From: Hysterangium stoloniferum
Lineage: Eukaryota; Basidiomycota; Agaricomycetes; Hysterangiales; Hysterangiaceae
NCBI GenBank assembly: GCA_015178975.1
Contig: WHVD01000037.1
Span: 62,001 to 126,000, forward strand
Length of the DNA: 64,000 nucleotides
Reading direction: 5' to 3'
Position numbers and translations under genes: made by a program. Positions 55,202 through 64,000 of this stretch are shown here, piece by piece. The notes under the pieces were generated by a model. It searched no databases and had not been told where the DNA came from. It saw only the letters and a list, made by a program, of their open reading frames with translations. Each line of letters opens with the position of its first letter. Positions within the stretch are counted from its first letter, which is position 1.

Positions 55202-56747
55202 GAGGGTTATGATGGGTGTCCAGGGTAAACCCATGGGTATTATGTGACAAGTAGGGCTCGGCTTCAGCTCATATGCTGCACCCTTGCATGATTGTTGAGT
55301 CCAATTTCAGACAGGGGAAAAGCACAGAAGACCTGTTGGGTCTGAGATTATATAAATGAATAGGGTGAGGGGCCCAGGGCTTCTGAGAGCTAGTAATGCT
55401 TGGTCAGAGGACCCATGGATTCCAGGAATATGCTGGTATACAGTTTACTAGAACAAAATAGGTAGAATACTAGATGGGTGCTAAGTTGATTTCTGATTGG
55501 ATTGTAAGTACAAATATTTACTTGACTATATAGTACTAAAGAATATTGTACTACTAATCTGGCAATATAAAAAGACAAAACAGGTAGGGTCCTAACAGCA
55601 TAGCACAATGCAACAAATACATCAATTTTAAGTTATCATTTTAATTTATTGATCACATCAGCTGTTGTTGATTAAATTCTCATTGATTTATTGGTAACAT
55701 CAGTTGTTGTGGAAAGTTGGGAGTCCCTGAGATTGGTATGAGACTAACTCACAGTAGGGGTAGTTTCACTGATAGCAGACAATCAGAGAGGAAGGAAGGT
55801 GGGGAAAGGAGTGTTGAAGTTCAAAACCCTAAAATATCTCAGCCTCATATGAGAAGCATAACAGACTAAGGTAAAGTCAAGTACTATCTACTACTTATAT
55901 ACATATCTTTGATAGATCAATGGAACAGTAAGAACAATAAGCAGCAAAACAAAGGAAAGGGTGAAACAAAGGGAAGTTGGCCAAGTGACACAACTCCTTT
56001 GTTGTTTTAAAAATAGGTGTGGTCTTCAGAATCTATTGTCCATGATGTACATTCCAAAAAGGAGGAGAAATTTGAGCGGACACTAGTGATAAACACCATT
56101 ACTGAGACATGCCTTGAACAGCGATTCATTTCAAATCAACCGAGTACCTTTCTTGCCTCATGACACTTAGTGACATGAGCACTGCTTACACCCATTCCTA
56201 TAAATACCAAATTCCTTTTTTTGATAGCCTCAGTCATGTATGGGCAATGACTGAGGTGAGTTTTCTTTACTTAATGTTTGTTCATTGCAGCAGTAACCCA
56301 TATAAGTTATGTAGTTCAGGCATTACCTGCCCCGTTATAGCCCCATTATAGTGCCACCTTCAGCAGTATAATAACCATCACAGGCTTTGAGGGTAGCCGT
56401 GTTCCCATACCTCTGTCTGGCTTATCAGGATGAGTTCCACTTGTAGTGTGAAATTGAAGGTATTTCTAATCAATGGGGTGTGTATAAATTAAGCTGAAGA
56501 GAGTTGCCAAGATGCACTTTGCCTGCACCAATACCTGCAAGCAGTATGAAAATTACCTGGTGTGCTGTAAGACGTTGTCAGATCGAGCATTGAAAGGCAA
56601 CCATAACCAATCGACCATGGCTCAAAGCCGCAGTAAACGATAGCCTAAATATACGTACATCAAAAAGTATAAAATGATAAAGATTATGTAGTAATTATGA
56701 AAAGACCTAAAGATTAACGAGTGTAAATATGTGTTATTATTCGTTAC
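55202..56747. other. Old repeat remnants; no supported gene
   Basis: A minus-strand U5 motif at 55,255-55,288 and an LTR-like end GGGTCCTAACA at about 55,597. A possible Copia LTR piece near 56,196-56,265 (CTATAAATACC, then GACTGAGGTGAGTT, as at 41,840). From 55,620 to 56,150 I see nothing. Confidence 0.4.
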
Positions 56748-57568
56748 TGTTAGGATACACACACAGGGCGGGTCTCCAGAGAAACCCGCAGGATATCTGG
56801 TAGGACTTGGCTTCAGCTTATAGGCTGCACCCTCACTAGATCGTGTTGTCCAATTTCGAACAGGCAGATGGGAATCCCGGGGAGTCCAGGCAGGGTTCGT
56901 GGGTCGTAGGTTGTAGGTCGGGGGTCATGGGTCGTGAGTCGAGATAGTTGAGAGAGATAGATATGCTGGAGCCCGTGGGCTCTGACTAGTGTGAGCGGTG
57001 TGAATCAAGCAAGGTTTTAGAGTGGAAAATGGATTAGATTACTGGGGGAATCTAAGCTAATTTTCTGACTGGATTGTATGTATGTACAACATCTGCCAGT
57101 TTATATAGACCGTGGAGTGAATGTCATACCAAATCCAGTAATGACAAAACGAAACTAACAAAACATAAAACGGGAATAATAAACACCAAGTTTGGTATTA
57201 GGAACGGGACAGAATGGAGTGGAGTCCAAATCATGACAAAGCATAACCCATAACAGGAAATGGAGTGGGAGCGGAGTCCTAAATCATGACAGGTCATTTG
57301 ACTAAAATGGGAATGGGGCTCAATTAGAGCAGTGACGGGATTCTGAGTGGGGTCTGGTGACTGATGTGTGGGACGAAGACGGACATAGACAGAGATGGGG
57401 TCCAGGTGAAGTCTGGTAACTGATATGTGTCATAATGAGGTCGAACGTAAAGAGTCTTGACGTACAGAGTCCGGGCGGGAAATCCTGTAAACAGACGATT
57501 GGTGCATGTAGGGCGTGGGGGTGTATGGGTTAGTGCCCAGAGTCCGGCGGGATTGTCCGGTCGTAACA
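56748..57568 (-). repeat. LTR-A solo LTR
   Basis: TGTTAGGATACACAC..GGTCGTAACA, 821 bp, perfect duplication GTTAC (56,743-56,747 and 57,569-57,573). U5 motif on the minus strand at 56,802-56,835. Confidence 0.94.
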
Positions 57569-57817
57569 GTTACGCTAATTCTTGTATATATATATTGTAC
57601 AAGTGGATAGAGTTTATCCACTTAAGTGGATTGATACATCATAACCCACATCATACATAACATCACTCATAGTATCATATGCATGGCCCCACTTGTATCA
57701 TACACACGGCCCCACACGTTTCAGTGCCTATGCTCTTCAACACTCATATCACAATACTCCTCCTCGAGTGTTGAAGTACCAATACCCAGTCGGTATGTAT
57801 GATAAGAATGGGTCGAA

Positions 57818-59105
57818 GTGCCTTTTCTTCCCCCTATACCATTACCCCTCCCCTCTGCAGGACATTCCCTCATGCCACCGCCCTCACCCGCATCCAAGCC
57901 TTCTCCAGCACCGCAGCCAACCCCACCCCCCCACACGTCACCTGACCCCCTTGTTGCCACCCACTCTACCCCGATGCCATTGCTCCCTGTGGTGTCAGAC
58001 ACTTCCCTTGTTTCCTCGTCAGTGCGGAGTCCACCACCTGCCTCTCCCTACTCCCCTTGCATTTCCCTGGGGAACCCCATTCAACTACCTAATGTTACAT
58101 TAATGGATGTTGACCACCCTACCCTGGAAATCCTCGCGATGCCTATGGAGGAAGTCCTTGAGGCACCTCCTTCAGTCACAGAGGTCTCCCAGGAACCTCC
58201 CCCAGCAATGGACGTCTTCGAGGAGCCTCCCCCCTTAAGGGAAAAGGCGAAAGGGAAGCAGAAAGCGGATGTTCAAGCCGATGAGCCCCTGGTCATTGAC
58301 CCTTCCTCGGCCGACCCCATTCACAGCCCCCCGCCGCAGCCACCCTTTCCCTCTCACTCTCGGGATACGGCTGGCTCCTCTTGTCTCTTCCAGTCAAGTT
58401 GGATGTGTGTATCCATTAATTACCCCTCCGACATCTTCACTGTGGGACGCATGCTAATGTGACTAGGACCAACTCTGCGGCACCCTCTTCTTAAAGGGCA
58501 TATTCAAGGGTATAGTGGGTCTCTCATGTTGTCGGACCGCATGAGTACGTTTTACTTATGCATCAACAACCCTAAGGAACAGCTGCATTTAGCGGAGGAT
58601 ATCGAACGAGTGGAGCTCTCCATGTTTCAATCCCTGCTTGTCAACTCCTCTTGTGTTCTTCCTGAGCATACACCAATCCACTCAGCTGTGGACCTTGTCG
58701 ACTTGTTGGAGCAACTGTTGTCGGATTCTGACACCTCAGAAGGAATTCCCCCTGGCAGAGATGTGAGCTCCACACCGCTTCTCACTCCTACCCTGCCATT
58801 ATTACACCCTCAGCCTCCTCTCATTGCCCGCATTACGGACACTTCCACTGATCGTGTTCGTGCCATCATTCGAATGCACCAGAAGGCCTACGGTTGTTGG
58901 GTCTTGTCAATCCAGAAGCTGGATGGGTTGACATCTGCCAATGATGTTTCAAAGTGGGAGGACATTGCTCTTTCCTTTCACACCAAGCATCTCATCTGGG
59001 GAAACACTATCCTACACCTTGGAGGTTCGTCGCAGGATGCATGGGGAGGAGTTCCCAGCATCCTTTGACACCTTCTTTGACATAGCTCTTCGACCTGAGG
59101 GGCAC
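57818..59105 (+). pseudogene. Hypothetical Pro/Ser-rich protein gene, truncated by an LTR
   Basis: One frame runs from about 57,818 (first in-frame ATG 57,872) to 59,068, broken only by a TGA at 58,460-58,462. The N-terminal third is proline-rich low complexity; an acidic linker with the basic run REKAKGKQKADVQ follows. The C-terminal part looks folded (STFYLCINNPKEQLHLAEDI, VRAIIRMHQKAYGCWVLSIQ). The sense then shifts frame to EVRRRMHGEEFPASFDTFF and DIALRPEGH, and stops where an LTR begins at 59,106. No family recognised; it may be a transposon-borne gene or a captured host gene. Coding bias is real but function is unknown. Confidence 0.5.
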
Positions 59106-60455
59106 TGTGAGAGGTACGGCGAAATATACTCAGGAAATATAGTCAGACGAGCTCATACTATATTTCCTTCTACTTTCTCTCTATTTTATTATACACTTAT
59201 AATTAGTTCAACAACCTATGTATGTGGTACATCAACTCTTGTGGGCACATACACACTAGATTTATGTATTCTAGCACCCGTAGTTAAAACTCAGACACTT
59301 TTTACCCAGAACCACGACTTACCCAAGACACCAATTGTGTCCTGTAAGTTGTGATTGGGGTATCATCTTGACCATCACAGACGGGCTTTAACTATCTACA
59401 CAATCAGAGTTTCAAACTGTACCAGTTGAAACTCCATCTTTATCTCAATCCACGCAAACTACATCCACGCTACTCTATCACTTGGCTCTCTCGTTACTCT
59501 ATTTTACACTCAAGTAGTCATCTAGAATCTGTTACGACCGTGTCGCAACCCTATCGGCCCCGAGGTTATCGCCACTTGTCAACGTTTCAAGTCATCCTCT
59601 CGGAAACCATCGGCCCTGAAGCTGACGAATGTTTCGCGAAGATCAAACTCCATTTACGCCCACGTCAAATAACTCGTATTGTCTGGTCAAACTTTGATAC
59701 GTCCCCTTTATTATGTTGATCCGTTCAATCTTATGTTTCGCATATGTCTATCTATATTTGTAGTCCTCGAACCATTTCCTTTTATCGTAATCCCGCTCTC
59801 GGTTATCATCGGCCTCCAAACTAATCATAAACTTCCCGTTCCTAGTCAAGCTTATTGTTAATACCGTGTTCCGCCCTTCTCCCCATTAGTATTTTCCAGA
59901 CGCCTGTTACTTGTATATGAACCCGCTGTAATTGTAGTTACTAGGCAATCAGAATATCGACTCAGAATACCCTCATACACCTGTATCAGTCTCATACTAA
60001 GAATCCCCCCATCCACCTTCGCGTGCGCTCGCCCACTCCCGGCCCCGACCCCTTGGCCCGACGCTCAACTTGTCCTTCGATTCCGATCGGTATCACGCCG
60101 AAAGGTACTCACTAGGATTAGTCTTCGCCCGCCCAAAATTTAAGGACATCCTACGGATATTTGCGAGGGCGCAGCACATAAGCTGAAGCCAAGTCCTTCC
60201 AATCGGTCCCTGTCGGCCACCGACATTAGTCAGTTTTCAGTTCTTAACAGAATCGTACTTAACAGTTAATTCTCTTTATTCATTCTAGCTCTCTATTCTA
60301 CTTTAGATAGCCACTTCATTCAACTGTATTGAACTAAGTAGTCAATACATGTTCGGCCTGTATTAGACTTAGACAGTCAATACATCTCGGTGTCGTACCT
60401 AAATGGTCAATATTCTTCGTATATAGAACGGTTAGAACTTCCACCACTCTTCACA
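59106..60455 (+). repeat. Probable LTR-F copy with nested LTR-C
   Basis: Starts TGTGAGAGG and ends CCACTCTTCACA like LTR-F (48,504). The tail (ATTCTTCGTATAT..GGTTAGAA) matches 49,677-49,717. Flanks GGCAC / GGAGT do not match. Confidence 0.55.
59530..60249 (+). repeat. LTR-C solo LTR
   Basis: TGTTACGACCGTGTCGC..AGTTCTTAACA, 720 bp, perfect duplication GAATC (59,525-59,529 and 60,250-60,254). U5 motif at 60,164-60,197. Best-preserved LTR-C copy. Confidence 0.95.
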
Positions 60456-60881
60456 GGAGTTGGCCAGTAAGTTGAATCATTTTATTGTTGATTGTAAGAG
60501 AAAGGGGATGACAAAACAGAGGAGAGTCAAGACTTACCTCACACTTGGCATCCACAGTTTTCAACCTTCAACAATACAGAAGAACTTTGCAGCTTGACAG
60601 CATTGGCAACTAGGTTGTTGATTTTGTGTATACAAGGAAAATTGAGGGGGGAATATGCAGGGTTGAAATTGGAATATTGATGTGTGCAGATATACTGATA
60701 CACCTGACCCTGTGAATAGTGCTGATGCCACCTCTGATGCTGCTGGAAACATAAAGTCCCCTCCTCCAGATCACAATGCCTCCTCAGCTCCCACCACTTC
60801 CAAATCTCCACCTCTGTACCAACCATGAACCCTCTCACACTTTCCAGACTCTTGACACCAATACTTGTGCTCTCTGTTAAT
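60456..60881. other. No recognisable feature
   Basis: Short minus-strand frames only; no family match by eye. Confidence 0.4.
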
Positions 60882-61310
60882 TGTCACAACTGTCACAAGT
60901 CACAAAACTGTCACAAACAATCAAAGGTAATATTCGACAACTCTTCGACGCATCGAATTTGACTCGACAAACCCGAACATTATTCGACAATATCGAATCT
61001 CTTTCGATGTCTCATTTCGACATCATGTATGATTTCATTATTAGTTCATAACATAGTCATAATGATACAAAGAAAAGCATAAAAGGGCTACGAAAGGAGC
61101 AAGGGAAGTCAGTCGAAATATCTGTATATTAGTGATATTAGTAATCTATCTTGTCATATCTCCTTCGACAAATACTTCCGTGAGTACTCGCGACTGGTAA
61201 TAGCCTCTTACTTCATCGACAGGGCGAATATATACTTCGTCAAATGAGGCTTCTGAGTTCAATTAGTAGAATATTATTTGACTTTATTGAAGAATAATTG
61301 ATTCGTGACA
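60882..61310 (+). repeat. LTR-B solo LTR
   Basis: 429 bp, TGTCACAACTGTCAC..GATTCGTGACA, perfect duplication TTAAT (60,877-60,881 and 61,311-61,315). Same length as the copy at 41,399. Confidence 0.95.
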
Positions 61311-61527
61311 TTAATGCATAATCTCCATGTTCATAGGGTTCAGTGAGGGGTGGGATGTCGAAGGATAGTGGTGGGTGTTGAAGGGCATGTTGTTGTCATT
61401 GTTGCTATTATTGAAGGCTATGGAGAATTACTGCCACTGCCAATATCTATATGGAGATTTGGACCTGGAATCTGAATTGGACTTATGTATTTGGATTTGA
61501 TCCTGAGGCTGCGGTGGCAGTGGTTGT

Positions 61528-61917
61528 GTGTATTTGCTAAGGAAAAACCAGCTCTCATCATCAAGCAGCAGCCTCAGGCAGGATCAGTTCCAAAGGAGCA
61601 CCCACACCAGCTATGAGGAGGAACTTCAATCATTGAAAGAGATGGGAGTATACAAACTTGTACCACTATCAGAAATTTCCATTGGTACCAAGGTTCACAA
61701 AGGGAAGCCAATTTTTCATATAAAAAGGAATGCTACTGGCAAAATTTACCATCAGAAAATGAGGCTTGTTTTCAAAGGTTTTGAACAGGTATATGGATGT
61801 GACTATGATAAGACAACCTCACCCACAGCTCATATAGAATCCTGGTACATTTTACTGTATTTACATATTTATACTCTAGCACAATTTGGTCATGTGACAT
61901 CATGTGACATTACATGA
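61528..61917 (+). pseudogene. Ty1/Copia reverse transcriptase fragment
   Basis: Carries the N-terminal RT pattern of Copia: EEELQSLKEMGVYKLVPLSE, KGKPIFHIKRNATGKIYHQK and MRLVFKGFEQVYGCDYDKTT, then SPTAHIESWYILLYL. It lacks the catalytic YVDD block and all other pol domains. In this family the W of the usual KWVF motif reads IFHIKR, consistent with decay. Confidence 0.85.
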
Positions 61918-62349
61918 TTTTGTTGATAGGACCCACTTGGAGGTGAACAATCAACAAGATCACATTATTATAAGTATTTATAATTATCAAGACTGCTAGC
62001 CAAAAAACACTTTCAATGAGTCTTGTGTGTATAAATATTTGGAGTATTTCCATATTTGGAGCTGATGTAATGAAATTGTATTTCCACAATCCATATATAA
62101 TAAAACATACTCACAAATACTTTTGATACTTTTGCATTTTTATCCTCTGAATTATCAAGAATATACATCTGAAGTACCAAACATTGGAAAGGTTTTTTGA
62201 GTCACTGTATACATATGTTACTTGATGATTGGATCTACTTTGTAGTAACATCAATGTGAGAGGCAACACCTTACTATAAAAAAAGCAAAAGTGACTCTGC
62301 AAAAGACAGACCATTGCTAACAATATAGTATATAGAAATAAGAGATCCT
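61918..62349. other. Intergenic; possible mariner-type end
   Basis: CCAAACATTGGAAAGGTTTT..GAGTCACTG followed by TA (62,190-62,212) resembles a Tc1/mariner terminus, but its partner end was not found. The rest is AT-rich 3' flank of the WD40 gene. Confidence 0.4.
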
Positions 62350-64000
62350 CTAACCTTGGCATCCTTGCCAATGTTTTCCATGGGCCATGCAACTCAAGTC
62401 AAGCTCAATAGCTTTTCGGGAGATAATAAGTCTAGTAAATGGGGTATAAAATGGCTCTCGAGAACCAGGTGGTACCCAAAATAAAAGCCGGTTGTTGGGT
62501 CCCTTCATCCATCCTTCACTATCCAGTGTGAATGAAGTCCGCCAGTAATCTGTTAAGGAGATACCTTTCAGAAGCTGCGCCATGTCACAAAGTGCATGAC
62601 CACTGCACGATGAAAAGCTAACTGAGAGTTGCACGATGACGCCGGAAAGCTGGATGGTCTTGTCACCAGAACCGGACACGATCCGAGTCCCGTCAGGCAA
62701 AAACGAGACCGAAGAAACCCAATCCGTGTGTCCCTCTAACGGCTCCTGCAACGGCTTTCCCGTCGCCGCATCCCAGAGCCGGATGGTGTTGTCACCAGAA
62801 CCGGACACGATCCGAGTCCCGTCAGGCGAAAACGAGACCGAATAAACCGAAAACGTGTGTCCCTCCAACGGCTCCTGCAACGGCTTTCCCGTCGCCGCAT
62901 CCCAGAGCCGGATGGTCTTGTCATAAGAACTGGACACGATCCGAGTCCCGTCAGGCGAAAACGAGACCGAATCAACCGAAGACGTGTGTCCCTCCAACGG
63001 CTCCTGCAACGGCTTTCCCGTCGCCGCATCCCAGAGCCGGATGGTGTTGTCATCAGAACCGGACACGATCCGAGTCCCGTCAGGCGAAAACGAGACCGAA
63101 GAAACCCAATCCGTGTGTCCCTCCAACGGCTGCTGCAACGGCTTTCCCGTCGCCGCATCCCAGAGCCGGATGGTGTTGTCACGAGAACCGGACACGATCC
63201 GAGTCCCGTCAGGCGAAAACGAGACCGAAGAAACCGAAGACGTGTGTCCCTCCAACGGCTCCTGCAACGGCTTTCCCGTCGCCGCATCCCAGAGCCGGAT
63301 GGTGTTGTCACGAGAACCGGACACGATCCGAGTGCCGTCAGGCGAAAACGAGACCGAAGAAACCGAAGACGTGTGTCCCTCCAACGGCTCCTGCAACGGC
63401 TTTCCCGTCGCCGCATCCCAGAGCCGGATGGTGTTGTCACCAGAACCGGACACGATCCGAGTGCCGTCAGGCGAAAACGAGACCGAATCAACCGAAGACG
63501 TGTGTCCCTCCAACGGCTCCTGCAACGGCTTTCCCGTCGCCGCATCCCAGAGCCGGATGGTCTTGTCATAAGAACCGGACACGATCCGAGTCCCGTCAGG
63601 CGAAAACGAGACCGAATGAACCCAAGACGTGTGTCCCTCCAACGGCTCCTGCAACGGCTTTCCCGTCGCCGCATCCCAGAGCCGAATGGTCTTATCACCA
63701 GAACGGGACACGATCCGAGTCCCGTCAGGCGAAAACGAGACCGAAGAAACCGAAGACGTGTGTCCCTCCAACGGCTCCTGCAACGGCTTTCCCGTCGCCG
63801 CATCCCAGAGCCGGATGGTCTTGTCATAAGAACTGGACACGATCCGAGTCCCGTCAGGCGAAAACGAGACCGAAGAAACCGAAGACGTGTGTCCCTCCAA
63901 CGGCTCCTGCAACGGCTTTCCCGTCGCCGCATCCCAGAGCCGAATGGTCTTATCACCAGAACCGGACACGATCCGAGTCCCGTCAGGCGAAAACGAGACC
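62350..64000 (-). CDS. NACHT-WD40 (NWD)-type protein, C-terminal part, near-identical WD40 repeats; continues past the window
   Basis: The frame is open to base 64,000, so the start and any N-terminal effector and NACHT domains lie outside. It shows ten full WD40 units of exactly 43 residues (129 bp) plus a partial one: EGHT-xx-V-x-SVSFSPDGTRIVS-x-S-x-D-[KN]-TIRLWDAATGKPLQEPL. Only about six positions vary, the rest are constant. The tail (GWMKGPNNRLLFWVPP, LSCMAHGKHWQGC) is the usual end of Agaricomycete NWD proteins. In Podospora, proteins of this class (HET-D/E/R) act in non-self recognition through hypervariable repeat positions; that role is inference here. A short 3' intron near 62,350 is possible. 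Confidence 0.85.
   Translation of the reverse strand, partial: VSFSPDGTRIVSGSGDKTIRLWDAATGKPLQEPLEGHTSSVSSVSFSPDGTRIVSSSYDKTIRLWDAATGKPLQEPLEGHTSSVSSVSFSPDGTRIVSRSGDKTIRLWDAATGKPLQEPLEGHTSWVHSVSFSPDGTRIVSGSYDKTIRLWDAATGKPLQEPLEGHTSSVDSVSFSPDGTRIVSGSGDNTIRLWDAATGKPLQEPLEGHTSSVSSVSFSPDGTRIVSGSRDNTIRLWDAATGKPLQEPLEGHTSSVSSVSFSPDGTRIVSGSRDNTIRLWDAATGKPLQQPLEGHTDWVSSVSFSPDGTRIVSGSDDNTIRLWDAATGKPLQEPLEGHTSSVDSVSFSPDGTRIVSSSYDKTIRLWDAATGKPLQEPLEGHTFSVYSVSFSPDGTRIVSGSGDNTIRLWDAATGKPLQEPLEGHTDWVSSVSFLPDGTRIVSGSGDKTIQLSGVIVQLSVSFSSCSGHALCDMAQLLKGISLTDYWRTSFTLDSEGWMKGPNNRLLFWVPPGSREPFYTPFTRLIISRKAIELDLSCMAHGKHWQGCQG

Noticed and set aside
53303-55597. A single LTR element running TGTTAGGA..TCCTAACA
   Set aside because: Flanks AGGGG and GCATA do not match, and two minus-strand U5 motifs inside suggest more than one LTR remnant.
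60539-60838. 99-codon minus-strand frame as a gene
   Set aside because: No recognisable motif and sits between LTR copies; likely chance.
62984-63829. Open frames opposite the WD40 gene and in its second minus-strand frame
   Set aside because: Shadows created by the repeat structure; the product is compositionally odd and matches no family.
62640-63990. 129-bp periodic repeats suggesting a satellite or CRISPR
   Set aside because: They are codons of WD40 repeats in one long open frame on the minus strand.

Overview
The window is nuclear DNA of a mushroom-forming basidiomycete (Agaricomycete). The evidence is dense genes with many introns of about 47-65 nt (GT..AG, CTNAC-like branch sites), basidiomycete-type proteins (Mga2/Spt23, CCR4, F-box, NACHT-WD40 type WD repeats), and fungal Ty3/Gypsy, Ty1/Copia, DIRS and Tc1/mariner elements. 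No bacterial signals are present.

Layout. Positions 1-17,000 are a gene-dense, repeat-free block of eight genes: a membrane-anchored Mga2/Spt23-type regulator (+), a small hypothetical secreted-protein candidate (+), the CCR4 deadenylase (-), a single-pass membrane protein (-), a ChlI-lid-type protein (+), an Rpr2/Rpp21-type RNase P/MRP subunit (-), a ZCCHC9-like zinc-knuckle protein (+) and an F-box protein (-). I rebuilt most exon-intron structures by hand, and reading frames close exactly across the junctions unless stated otherwise. From about 18.3 to 62.2 kb the DNA is almost entirely nested transposable elements. At the right edge (62,350-64,000, minus) lies the 3' part of a WD40 gene with near-identical 43-residue repeats.

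Repeat block. The anchor is a complete Ty3/Gypsy chromovirus (19,173-29,248; 819-bp LTRs; target duplication GTTAT). Its pol is split by a 2-kb solo LTR whose removal restores the frame. Around it are solo LTRs of several families, many with perfect 5-bp duplications. I label them LTR-A (Gypsy family, TGTTACGACCGG..CCTAACA), LTR-B (TGTCAC..GTGACA), LTR-C (TGTTACGACCGTG..TTCTTAACA), LTR-D (2 kb, TGTAATGTATTAG..), LTR-E (TGTAAGGTATCC..), LTR-F (TGTGAAG..CTTCACA) and LTR-G. There is also a DIRS element with split direct repeats, a Tc1/mariner copy with 209-bp inverted repeats, a TA-flanked MITE and Copia remnants. Insertions are nested up to three deep.

Most notable: (1) the Gypsy element carries a spliced gene on the opposite strand between pol and the 3' LTR, encoding a coiled-coil protein with an exact Zn(II)2Cys6 cysteine pattern, kept in a second diverged copy; (2) a stem-loop motif in U5 is shared by otherwise unrelated LTR families and shows a compensatory base-pair change; (3) an 11-nt match between the predicted transcript start and the primer-binding site suggests Tf1-like self-priming; (4) LTR divergence is almost purely CpG transitions, pointing to cytosine methylation.
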